From Natrialbaceae archaeon Tc-Br11_E2g1 (GTDB lineage Archaea; Halobacteriota; Halobacteria; Halobacteriales; Natrialbaceae): a DNA stretch of 22,150 nucleotides. The stretch is from the NCBI GenBank assembly GCA_001564255.1, contig LKNC01000006.1:1-22150 (forward strand), read 5' to 3'. Under the pieces are notes generated by a model. It searched no databases and had not been told where the DNA came from. It saw only the letters and a program-made list of their open reading frames with translations. Positions within the stretch are counted from its first letter, which is position 1. Each line of letters starts with the position of its first letter. Position numbers and translations under genes: made by a program. Below are positions 1 through 6,685 of this stretch, piece after piece.

Positions 1-60
1 ACGGTCGTCGTTACCGACGGGCGCGACGGGAACGGTCACTCGAGGCCCACCGACGGGTAA
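1..60 (+). CDS. Possible C-terminal end of a protein entering from the left
   Basis: Reading frame 1 is open from the first base and stops at TAA (58-60). It gives a short hydrophilic tail ending in RPTDG. Nearly all codons end in G or C, as in the real genes here. The fragment is too short to identify, and chance openness is possible in GC-rich DNA. Confidence 0.35.
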   Translation, partial: TVVVTDGRDGNGHSRPTDG

Positions 61-89
61 TACTCACTTACACGGACCCGTTGGCGTGG

Positions 90-1310
90 CTAGTCGACCT
101 CGGTGGGGTCGACCTCGGGCAGGGTGATCAGGTTCTCCCGGCCGATCCGTAGCTTGTCGATCTCCCCGTCGTCGTCCATCGCCGAGAGCAACTGTGAGAC
201 CTTGGCGTTCGACCAGCCGGTCTCCTCGACGATCCTCGCCTGTTTCATCCGGCCGCCGTTTTCGGCGAGCAGGCGGTGAACCCGCTCTTCGTCGCTCAGG
301 AGTTCGGGGTCGATCTCCTCCTCGGGCGCCTCGAGGTCGGGCTCGTCCACGCCGTCGGAGTCCTCGCGTGGTTCCTCGAGGTCGGAACCCGGGTCGGCGC
401 TCCCGGCGGGGTCGGCCGCGCCCTCTTCGTACTCGAGTTCGGTCCGCGTCTCGTCGTCGGTCCCGAAGAGCTCCGAGGGCGGGTATCGGGTCGCGAGCAG
501 GTAGCCGCCGCCGCCGACGAGAGCGAGGAGGACGAGCAACCCGAGCGCGGAGAGAATCGTCGGGGCGGGGAACAACCCGTCGGCTCCGGCTCCGTTTCCG
601 GTTCCGTTACCCATTGCGCCCTCGAGGAAGGTGACCTCGAGTTCGCCCTCCTCGAAGACGTACGGGCCGTCCCAGACGAGTGCGCCGTTTTGCGTGCCGA
701 TGGGCGGGTCCTCGAACCCGTAGTTCGCGGGCGGTTCGATGACGAGACGCTGGTCGTCGGCGAGGGTGGGAAGCCAGGTCTCCCCGTCGGCCCAGAAGAC
801 GTCCCCGAGGTGCAAGCGGTTGCCGTCGACGGCGGCGAAGTTCGACCACTCGAAGCCGTAGGCGATGACGCCCACCTCGTGGTCGTCGTCGGTGGCCTCG
901 ATCCGTGGGTCGGCCCACCCGTCGTCGTCGATCGACATCTCCCGGTCGGTCGCCGATTCGGCCTGCGCTCTGGCGGTCTCGAAGACCGTGACGTCGTAGC
1001 CGCCCTCGAGGGCGATGTCCCGTTCGCCGCCGGAGACGGCGTCGGCGTACTCCTCGAAGCGCTCGACGTCCTCCTCGGTCTCGAGGTGGTAGCGGCTCTC
1101 GATCGTCCAGCGGGCGTCGCCGTCGGCGGAGACGTTGATCCGGATCGCCTGTCGGGGGTCGGCCGGCTCGAGCGGGGACTGCCCGTCCGCCAGGGCGGCC
1201 CGGTCGGAGGGGTGGTCGACTCCCGTCGCCGGGGCGGCGGCGACCGCACCCATCGAGGAGACGACGAGGAGGGCCAGGAGGGCGAGGACGGCGGCGGGGG
1301 GAGACCGCAT
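90..1310 (-). CDS. Membrane-tethered winged-helix (HTH) regulator with secreted sensor region
   Basis: About 406 residues. The start chosen is the ATG at 1310, because the hydrophobic signal sequence follows at once (residues about 5-26) and a longer start would put 12 non-hydrophobic residues before it. Residues about 30-240 form an acidic, apparently extracellular beta-rich region. A Gly/Asn-rich spacer and one membrane span follow (about 248-275, LGLLVLLALVGGGG), then an acidic Glu/Asp/Pro linker. From about 333 to the end there is a winged helix-turn-helix containing RIVEETGWSNAKVSQLLSAM. The order suggests an outside sensor and an inside DNA-binding domain on one chain. From memory this matches haloarchaeal families of the DUF7345/DUF7343 type. 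It is divergent from the secreted protein at 1476, with a palindrome between them. Target and signal are unknown. It could instead act as a surface-stress reporter that also regulates itself. Confidence 0.8.
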   Translation of the reverse strand: MRSPPAAVLALLALLVVSSMGAVAAAPATGVDHPSDRAALADGQSPLEPADPRQAIRINVSADGDARWTIESRYHLETEEDVERFEEYADAVSGGERDIALEGGYDVTVFETARAQAESATDREMSIDDDGWADPRIEATDDDHEVGVIAYGFEWSNFAAVDGNRLHLGDVFWADGETWLPTLADDQRLVIEPPANYGFEDPPIGTQNGALVWDGPYVFEEGELEVTFLEGAMGNGTGNGAGADGLFPAPTILSALGLLVLLALVGGGGYLLATRYPPSELFGTDDETRTELEYEEGAADPAGSADPGSDLEEPREDSDGVDEPDLEAPEEEIDPELLSDEERVHRLLAENGGRMKQARIVEETGWSNAKVSQLLSAMDDDGEIDKLRIGRENLITLPEVDPTEVD

Positions 1311-1358
1311 ATATGTGCCGACGGTCGGTTGCCCGGGAAAAAACACTTTCTATCCGGA

Positions 1359-1372
1359 AACAACCGGTTGTT
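1359..1372. promoter_or_regulatory. Perfect 14-bp palindrome, candidate operator
   Basis: AACAACCGGTTGTT reads the same on both strands. It lies in the 165-base divergent region, 49-62 bases upstream of the tethered HTH gene and 104-117 upstream of the secreted-protein gene. Relative to the minus-strand gene it sits about 20 bases upstream of the T-rich stretch (1337-1343) where a TATA box is expected. That position suits an activator or autoregulatory site. The role is inferred. Confidence 0.45.
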
Positions 1373-1475
1373 ACGGTCGCCCTTCGGGAACTGGGTGGGC
1401 GATAACCGCCGATTGTAGAGCGGCTCCGGACGTGTCGACTGGTTTTTGTGCCTCCAGCCCAGACGTAGTTCCGAG

Positions 1476-2687
1476 ATGAAAGCCGCGGCCCCCGTTCTCG
1501 TCGCCCTCCTCGTGTTGTCGTTGCCGGCGATGGCCGTCGTCGCCGCCGGCCCCGCAGCCGACGACACGCGTGCGCTCGCACAGGCGACGGTCTCGGACGG
1601 GCTGGTCGAGGCCGATGGCACGACGAACCGACTCACCCTCGAGGGCGACGTCCACAGTGGGTACCTCGAGCCGGGCACCGACCTCGGGGCGACACTCGGG
1701 GTTCGGGACGATGCGCTCCGGGCCGACCACGCCCGCTACACCCTCGAGTCGGAGTTCGACGACCTCCCGGCGGACGAACGCCGGGAGGCGATCGATACGG
1801 CCTACGAGCTGACGAGCGAGCGGATCCACGCCATCGAAGAGCGAGAACGGGACGCGGTTCGCGCACACGCAAACGGAGCGATCACCGACGAGCAGTTGCT
1901 CGCGACCCTCGTTCGGAACTACAACGCCGCAGCCGAACTGGACGACGTTCTCGAGGAGGTGGGGGACTACGCCGACCGCACTTCGGGGTACGACGGCGCG
2001 AAGATCGGTCACGCCGAGATGACCCTCGAGGTGTTCTACGGCGACGTCCGTGGCGACCTCGACGCGGTGGCTCGCGGCGAGTCCGTTTCGACCCGGGACG
2101 TGGTCGTCGATACGAGCGAGAACGGACACAGCGTCGCGATGATAGATGGGAACACGTACGTCCGTGAGACGACGCGGTTCGACAACCGCCAACCCGCCGA
2201 ACCCGACGGTATCGGCGATATCGACGCCGCGGACACCCGCTTCCAGGACGAACTCTACCCGTGGGCGTTCGACAACAGGGTCGGTGGAAGCCAGCACAAC
2301 GAAGCGCCCACGGCACAGCTCTACAGTGCCCGCACGTCGACCCCCCAGGGTGACCTCTCGGCGTACCTCGACGGCGCGACCGGCGCGGTCTACCACGAGG
2401 TCCAGTCGCTCTCGATCGACGGTTTGCCAGTCGACTCGCGCGAGGAGACGTGGACGAACGACTCCCTCGAGCTCTCGATCAACGAGACGCCGGTGAACGG
2501 CCCGATCGAGGTCACGGTCGTCGACGCCGAGACCGGCGAGCCCGTCGACGCGACGATCGCAGCCGACGGCTACGAACTCGGGGAGACCGGTGACGACGGT
2601 TCGATGTGGCTTCTCACGCCCGCCGGCGGGTTCGAACTGGCCGCCGAGGCCGACGGGAACTCCCTCGAGGTGACGGTCGCCGAGTAA
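1476..2687 (+). CDS. Secreted haloarchaeal protein of unknown function (DUF7096-like)
   Basis: 403 residues. The start is the ATG at 1476, which places a charged residue and a clean hydrophobic signal peptide first (residues about 5-26, VLVALLVLSLPAMAVVAAG). An earlier ATG at 1446 would put a polar stretch before the signal. The mature protein is acidic with no further membrane span. Residues about 80-170 look alpha-helical with many Glu and Arg. The last about 70 residues (IEVTVVDAETGEPVDATI onward) look like a small carboxypeptidase-regulatory/Ig-like beta domain. From memory, the architecture resembles haloarchaeal proteins labelled DUF7096/DUF7094. It precedes a pilin-like gene by 44 bases on the same strand, so the two may be co-expressed and act at the cell surface. 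No catalytic motif was seen. Confidence 0.75.
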   Translation: MKAAAPVLVALLVLSLPAMAVVAAGPAADDTRALAQATVSDGLVEADGTTNRLTLEGDVHSGYLEPGTDLGATLGVRDDALRADHARYTLESEFDDLPADERREAIDTAYELTSERIHAIEERERDAVRAHANGAITDEQLLATLVRNYNAAAELDDVLEEVGDYADRTSGYDGAKIGHAEMTLEVFYGDVRGDLDAVARGESVSTRDVVVDTSENGHSVAMIDGNTYVRETTRFDNRQPAEPDGIGDIDAADTRFQDELYPWAFDNRVGGSQHNEAPTAQLYSARTSTPQGDLSAYLDGATGAVYHEVQSLSIDGLPVDSREETWTNDSLELSINETPVNGPIEVTVVDAETGEPVDATIAADGYELGETGDDGSMWLLTPAGGFELAAEADGNSLEVTVAE

Positions 2688-2700
2688 TCCCGTCCGAGGG

Positions 2701-2708
2701 TTCAAGTA
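2701..2708 (+). promoter_or_regulatory. Possible TATA box for the pilin-like gene
   Basis: TTCAAGTA is centred about 27 bases upstream of the GTG at 2732, the spacing expected for a leaderless haloarchaeal transcript. The match is weak, and read-through from the gene at 1476 is equally possible. Confidence 0.3.
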
Positions 2709-2731
2709 CGGGAACGAGCCGAGAGCGACGC

Positions 2732-3202
2732 GTGTCACTGACCGACGGACGGGCGATCGGGTCACCGCTCGCCGCCGTCCTGTTGATCGCCGTTACGGTC
2801 GCCCTGGCGGGCGTTCTCGCCGTGAACGTCGGGGGATGGTCTCCCGAGGCCGGCCCGGACGCAGCGATCGAGATGAGCGTCGACGGCGATACCGGCGCGG
2901 TCGTCCTCGAGCACGTCGCCGGCGACCCGATCGACGTCGAGGAGCTCTCGGTCGTCGTCTCCGTCGACGGCGAGGAACTCACCCACCAGCCGCCGGTCCC
3001 GTTCGCCGGTGCCGAGGGGTTTTACGGGACGCCCGACGGGCCGTTCAACGTGGAGACGGACGACGAGTGGACGGTCGGCGAACGCACGACGTTCCGGGTC
3101 GCGGGGACCAACGAGCCGACGATCGAACCGGGTAGCGACGTCGTCGTCGCCCTCACGGTCGACGGGCGGACGGTCGCGCGACTCGAGGCGACGGCGACCT
3201 GA
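2732..3202 (+). CDS. Type IV pilin-like protein
   Basis: 156 residues from a GTG start. This start is chosen because the N-terminus then reads as a short charged leader (VSLTDGR) followed by a pilin-type hydrophobic helix (AIGSPLAAVLLIAVTVALAG). It matches the haloarchaeal pilin consensus of the RAVSPVIGVILMVAVTVILA type. The rest is an acidic beta-rich domain with repeated VVVxVDGEEL-like segments, as in small archaeal adhesive pilins or pilin-like surface proteins. A prepilin-peptidase cleavage near the Gly/Ser-Pro junction is expected but not shown. Its stop (TGA 3200-3202) directly abuts the stop of the convergent methyltransferase. A longer in-frame start near 2606 overlaps the previous gene and has an Arg-rich shadow composition, so it was not used. 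Confidence 0.75.
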   Translation: MSLTDGRAIGSPLAAVLLIAVTVALAGVLAVNVGGWSPEAGPDAAIEMSVDGDTGAVVLEHVAGDPIDVEELSVVVSVDGEELTHQPPVPFAGAEGFYGTPDGPFNVETDDEWTVGERTTFRVAGTNEPTIEPGSDVVVALTVDGRTVARLEATAT

Positions 3203-3823
3203 CTACTCGGGCGCTCGAGCGACGGTCGTGATCGCCACGTCGGGTTCGTAGGAGGGCCCCTGGAACATGTGTCTGACCTCCTCGAAGCCGGCGGTTTTGA
3301 ACATCCGGTCGGCCTCGTACTCGTCGTAAAAGAGCATGATCGCGTCGGCGAGTTTCTGCGTGAGCGTGTTCTCGGGGTAGTTCGGGCCGACGACGAGCAC
3401 CTGGCCGCCGGGTTTGAGCACGCGGCGAAACTCCCGCAAGGCGAGGATGGGGTTCGGCCAGTACTCGATCGAACCCGACGACCAGACGATGTCGAAGGTG
3501 TTCGTCGCGAACGGCAGGCGTTCGGCGTCCCCACGGTGGAAATGAACGGGGCCGCGCTTGCCGAACTTCGCGTAGGCTTTCTCGAGTTGGTGTTGGCTCT
3601 GGTCGATTCCGTACACTTCGTCGACGTTCTCGAGGAGCCCCTCGGTGGCGAAGCCGGTGCCACAGCCGACGTCTAGGACCGTCGCATCCTCGGGAAAGTC
3701 GAGCAGCTCGAGGGCGTCGGTGCGCATCTCCTCGTTCCAGATGAAGGGGTTTACCTGGTCGTAGACCTTCGAGAGGTACTTGTAGAACAGCCGGGCCCGG
3801 GCCTTGTTCTCGAGAATACCCAT
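3203..3823 (-). CDS. SAM-dependent methyltransferase, MPBQ/MSBQ (quinone) type
   Basis: 206 residues, class I Rossmann methyltransferase. Motif I is VLDVGCGTG (about 49-57), the acidic SAM-binding loop is GIDQS (about 72-76), GDAERLPF follows (98-105), then SSGSIEYWPNP (115-125) and VLKPGGQVLVVGPNYP. SGSIEYWP-P and the LKxGG-xxxxGPxYP block are hallmarks of the family containing plant VTE3, the 2-methyl-6-phytyl-benzoquinol methyltransferase. Haloarchaeal members are thought to methylate the menaquinone ring. The plant enzyme's C-terminal membrane anchor is not evident, so this form looks soluble or peripheral. It is divergent from the ATP synthase operon across 130 bases. The exact substrate is inferred; the methyltransferase call is firm. 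Confidence 0.85.
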   Translation of the reverse strand: MGILENKARARLFYKYLSKVYDQVNPFIWNEEMRTDALELLDFPEDATVLDVGCGTGFATEGLLENVDEVYGIDQSQHQLEKAYAKFGKRGPVHFHRGDAERLPFATNTFDIVWSSGSIEYWPNPILALREFRRVLKPGGQVLVVGPNYPENTLTQKLADAIMLFYDEYEADRMFKTAGFEEVRHMFQGPSYEPDVAITTVARAPE

Positions 3824-3848
3824 TTACAGTAGCTTTCGGTCGCCGGCC

Positions 3849-3854
3849 AATATG
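3849..3854 (-). promoter_or_regulatory. TATA-like box for the methyltransferase gene
   Basis: Minus-strand CATATT is centred about 28 bases upstream of the ATG at 3823. There is no Shine-Dalgarno before the start, consistent with a leaderless transcript. Confidence 0.5.
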
Positions 3855-3916
3855 TCTGCCGTTCTGGCTCGAGGGAGTCCTGTGGACCACGACCGTCGAA
3901 CACTTTCGCAACTACC

Positions 3917-3922
3917 TTATAC
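3917..3922 (+). promoter_or_regulatory. TATA-like box of the ATP synthase operon
   Basis: TTATAC lies 32-37 bases upstream of the atpH ATG (3954), in an AT-richer patch of the divergent region. A start of transcription within about 10 bases of the ATG would give a very short leader. A near-repeat, CGCAACT (3908-3914) and CGCAAACT (3931-3938), flanks the box; its meaning is unknown. Confidence 0.5.
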
Positions 3923-3953
3923 GCGTTGTCGCAAACTTCCCCACGCTTAGACT

Positions 3954-4286
3954 ATGCCGAGGCCAGAGGTTCTCGAACGACTCCAGTCGGCGGAGCAGGA
4001 GGCCGACGATATCGTCGCACAGGCGGAAACCGATCGCGACGACCGAATAGCCGAGGCCCGCGAGCGCGCCGAAGAGATCCGCTCGGAAGCCGAGGGGGAC
4101 GCGCGCGAGCTCAAAGACCGCCGCCTCGAGGAGGCACGCGAGGACGTAGACACCGAGTGTGAGCGGCTCCTCGCGGAGGGTGACGACGAGCGCAGGGTGC
4201 TAGAAAAACGTGCCGACAAGCGGATCGACGAGGTGACAGAGTACGTCGTTTCCCTGTTCCAGGAGGACGTCCATGCTCAGACCTGA
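3954..4286 (+). CDS. atpH: A-type ATP synthase peripheral-stalk subunit H
   Basis: 110 residues, almost all predicted as one long charged coiled coil (about 5-90) dominated by Glu, Arg and Ala, with a short tail EYVVSLFQEDVHAQT. Subunit H (AhaH, the archaeal partner of subunit E) forms the two-stranded peripheral stalk that holds the catalytic head against rotation. Identification rests on composition, size and position as first gene of the operon directly before atpI, the usual archaeal order. It overlaps the atpI start by 14 bases, which implies translational coupling. Confidence 0.85.
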   Translation: MPRPEVLERLQSAEQEADDIVAQAETDRDDRIAEARERAEEIRSEAEGDARELKDRRLEEAREDVDTECERLLAEGDDERRVLEKRADKRIDEVTEYVVSLFQEDVHAQT

Positions 4287-6486
4287 ACGGATGAGCAAGG
4301 TCTCGGTGACCGGCTCCAAGGGCGTCATGCCCACGGTCATCGAGACGGTTCACGACCTGAACCTGGTCCACCTCTCGGATTACGACGGCTCCTGGGAGGG
4401 GTTCGACAACGGCAGCCCCATCGAGGGGGCCGACGACGTCTCCGAGAAACTCGTGACGATCCGCGCGTTGGAGAGTACCCTCGACCTCGAGGCCGACGAG
4501 GTGACACCCGAAGCGCCCGAGGAGGGCTGGGAAGAGCGCCTCGAGGAGATCCGAACGCGGATCAACGACCTCGACGACGAGCGTTCGGCGGTTACGAGCG
4601 AGCTCCGGCGGGTCGAAGAGAGGATCGGCCGCGTCGAGCCGTTCGCACAACTCGACATCGATCTGGATCTGCTGTCTGGCTACGACAACGTCGAGGTTCT
4701 CGTCGGTGAGGGGTCGGTCTCGGCCATCGAGGACGCCCTCGAGGCCGACGACTCGATCCGTGCGTTCGAGACGTTTACCGGCGGCGACGTCGTGGCCATC
4801 GTGGCCGCGCCGACCGACGGCGACCCGGAGGGGAGCATCGGTGACGCGCTCGTCGGCGTCGAACTCACCCGCCACGAGGTCCCCGAGACCGAACAGAGCC
4901 CACGCCAGTACGTCGGGCGACTCGAGGACAAAAAGCGCGGCCTCGAGAACGACCTCGAGGAACTCGACGCCGAACTCGAGGGGGTCAAACGCGAAGCGGG
5001 CGGGTTCCTGCTGGCTCTCGAAGCGGAGCTGTCGATCGAGGCCCAGCGCGCGGACGCCCCGTTGCAGTTTGCGACCACCAAACGTGCCTTTATCGCCGAG
5101 GGATGGGTTCCCGAAGAGCAGTACGCCGACCTCGAGGCGGGCCTGAGGGAAGCCGTTGGCGACAGCATCGAGGTCGAACAACTCGAGGTCGTCGACTACG
5201 ACGAGGTCGTCGAACACGACCACGACCACGGCGAAGAGGGCCACGACGGCGAAGACGAGCGCCACGCCGAACCCCAGACGGCGAAAGCCGCCACCGACGG
5301 CGGCCGGAGTCAGGGAAGGGCGGTGACGATGGACGACGAGCCACCGGTCAGGCTCAGCAACCTCACACCGGCGAAACCGTTCGAGTTGCTGGTGAAGATG
5401 GTCAGCCAGCCCAAATACAGCGAACTCGATCCGACGCTGTTTATCTTCCTCACCTACCCCTTCGCCTTCGGCTTCATGATCGGGGATATCGGGTACGGTA
5501 TCCTCTACATGCTGATGGGCTGGGGTGCCTGGAAGGTCTTCGATTCGGACGCGGGGAAGGCCTTGGGGACGATCGGTATCTGGGCCGGTATCTTCACGGT
5601 GATATTCGGCTACCTGTACGACGACTTCTTCGGGGTCTACATGAGCGACGTGGGTCTCGACTTGCCGCTTGCCGGTGTGCTCACCAAGGGACTGCAACAT
5701 CCCGAGAGCTGGGCGATGCTGTGGATTATCATGAGCGTCGCGTTCGGGATCGTTCACCTCAACATCGGCCTGGTCGTGGGCTTTATCAACGAGCTCAGCC
5801 ACGGCCTGAAGGCGGCGGTCCTCGAACGCTTCTCGTGGATCCTCGCGATGAACGGCCTGTTCATCTGGATCTTCAGCACACACGCCGTCGAGCACAAACC
5901 CGAGTTCCTCGTCGGAACCACGGGTGTCCTCTATGAGACGCCCGACTTCGCCCTCGGGTTCGAAGGGTTCCCGGAGATCGTCGGACTCGTCGGGCTCGCG
6001 ATGTTGCTCGTCGGCGTCGTCATGGTCGGCAGCGCCGAGGGCGTCGCCGGCCTCCTCGAGACGCCGGCGTGGGCGTTCGGTCACGTCCTCTCGTATCTCC
6101 GGATGGTCGCCGTCTTGCTCGCGAAAGGTGGGATGGCGTTCGTCGTGAACCTCCTGGTCTTCGGCGCTGCGGCCGACGAGACCGGTTACATGGAGTTCGC
6201 GTTCTTCGATTCCCCGGAGGCTCCCGCGGGCGGCGATGTCGTCTTCGAGGGACTCGTCTGGATCGGACTCGAGGGCAGCGCCCTCGTCATGGCGCTCGCA
6301 CTGATCGGTGCCGTGCTCGTCTTCGTTCTCGGCCACATCGTGGTCCTGCTGCTCGGGATCACCGCAGCCGGCATCCAGATGCTGCGTCTGGAGTACGTGG
6401 AGTTCTTCCAGAAGTTCTACGAGGGCGGCGGCGAGGAGTACGAGCCGTTCGGTCACGAACAGGCGACGAGCCAGCAGGCGGACTGA
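4273..6486 (+). CDS. atpI: A-type ATP synthase membrane subunit I (a subunit)
   Basis: 737 residues, equivalent to V-type subunit a. The N-terminal half (about 1-310) is cytoplasmic and partly coiled-coil and binds the peripheral stalks. The C-terminal half has 7-8 membrane spans, beginning around FIFLTYPFAFGFMIGDIGYG. The essential half-channel arginine is Arg610 in SYLRMVAVLLAKGG, opposite the proteolipid glutamate. MLRPERM at the start fits the family, so the ATG at 4273 is preferred over 4291. A His/Asp-rich segment (about 313-335, including EHDHDHGEEGHDGED) joins the two halves and is discussed under findings. The C-terminal tail is acidic. The gene is followed by 199 bases without a gene, then atpK. 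Confidence 0.95.
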   Translation: MLRPERMSKVSVTGSKGVMPTVIETVHDLNLVHLSDYDGSWEGFDNGSPIEGADDVSEKLVTIRALESTLDLEADEVTPEAPEEGWEERLEEIRTRINDLDDERSAVTSELRRVEERIGRVEPFAQLDIDLDLLSGYDNVEVLVGEGSVSAIEDALEADDSIRAFETFTGGDVVAIVAAPTDGDPEGSIGDALVGVELTRHEVPETEQSPRQYVGRLEDKKRGLENDLEELDAELEGVKREAGGFLLALEAELSIEAQRADAPLQFATTKRAFIAEGWVPEEQYADLEAGLREAVGDSIEVEQLEVVDYDEVVEHDHDHGEEGHDGEDERHAEPQTAKAATDGGRSQGRAVTMDDEPPVRLSNLTPAKPFELLVKMVSQPKYSELDPTLFIFLTYPFAFGFMIGDIGYGILYMLMGWGAWKVFDSDAGKALGTIGIWAGIFTVIFGYLYDDFFGVYMSDVGLDLPLAGVLTKGLQHPESWAMLWIIMSVAFGIVHLNIGLVVGFINELSHGLKAAVLERFSWILAMNGLFIWIFSTHAVEHKPEFLVGTTGVLYETPDFALGFEGFPEIVGLVGLAMLLVGVVMVGSAEGVAGLLETPAWAFGHVLSYLRMVAVLLAKGGMAFVVNLLVFGAAADETGYMEFAFFDSPEAPAGGDVVFEGLVWIGLEGSALVMALALIGAVLVFVLGHIVVLLLGITAAGIQMLRLEYVEFFQKFYEGGGEEYEPFGHEQATSQQAD

Positions 6487-6521
6487 TCGGATCGACCGCT
6501 GGCCTCCTTTCGGTTTATTAC

Positions 6522-6539
6522 CGAGACGGGTACGTCTCG
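6522..6539 (+). other. Stem-loop downstream of atpI
   Basis: CGAGACG (6522-6528) pairs perfectly with CGTCTCG (6533-6539) around a GGTA loop, beginning 36 bases after the atpI stop. It could be a partial terminator, an RNA processing site or an mRNA stabiliser between atpHI and the highly expressed atpK. No U-run follows. Confidence 0.45.
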
Positions 6540-6595
6540 CCTTCCCCGAACCTGGCAATTGCTATCACGTGGGCTGAAACCGGCGGGTCCGGGCG

Positions 6596-6608
6596 ATCCG
6601 TGTCGGAT
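6596..6608. promoter_or_regulatory. Short interrupted palindrome upstream of the atpK promoter
   Basis: ATCCG-TGT-CGGAT has 5-bp arms and lies 11 bases upstream of the TATA-like box at 6620. The position fits an operator next to the BRE/TATA, but arms this short can occur by chance. Confidence 0.25.
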
Positions 6609-6619
6609 GATTTCGAGAG

Positions 6620-6627
6620 TTTTATAG
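6620..6627 (+). promoter_or_regulatory. Internal TATA box before atpK
   Basis: TTTTATAG stands out in GC-rich surroundings, 59-66 bases upstream of the atpK ATG. Transcription would start near 6645-6652, leaving a leader of about 35-40 bases that contains the strong Shine-Dalgarno at 6669. Confidence 0.55.
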
Positions 6628-6668
6628 GGTGTGCAGCGACAGATACGCGTGTTCGGAGCAATCGAACC

Positions 6669-6679
6669 TGAAGTGATCC
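6669..6679 (+). promoter_or_regulatory. Extended Shine-Dalgarno of atpK
   Basis: TGAAGTGATCC matches 9 of 11 bases of GGAGGTGATCC, the complement of the haloarchaeal 16S rRNA 3' end, including an unbroken GTGATCC. It is spaced 6 bases from the ATG. No other gene in the window shows a site of this quality. It supports the start at 6686 and points to high translation. Confidence 0.7.
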
Positions 6680-6685
6680 TTAACC

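Noticed and set aside
276..1418. 380-codon open frame opposite the tethered HTH gene
   Set aside because: The minus strand encodes a signal peptide, membrane span and winged helix in a sensible order; the plus frame shows none.
1371..2765. 464-codon open frame opposite the secreted DUF protein
   Set aside because: It lacks a signal or domain and runs across the stop and start of two well-supported plus-strand genes.
4111..6558. 815-codon open frame antisense to atpI
   Set aside because: Its sequence is the acidic/Arg shadow of a GC-rich gene with no domain resemblance, and atpI on the other strand is unambiguous.
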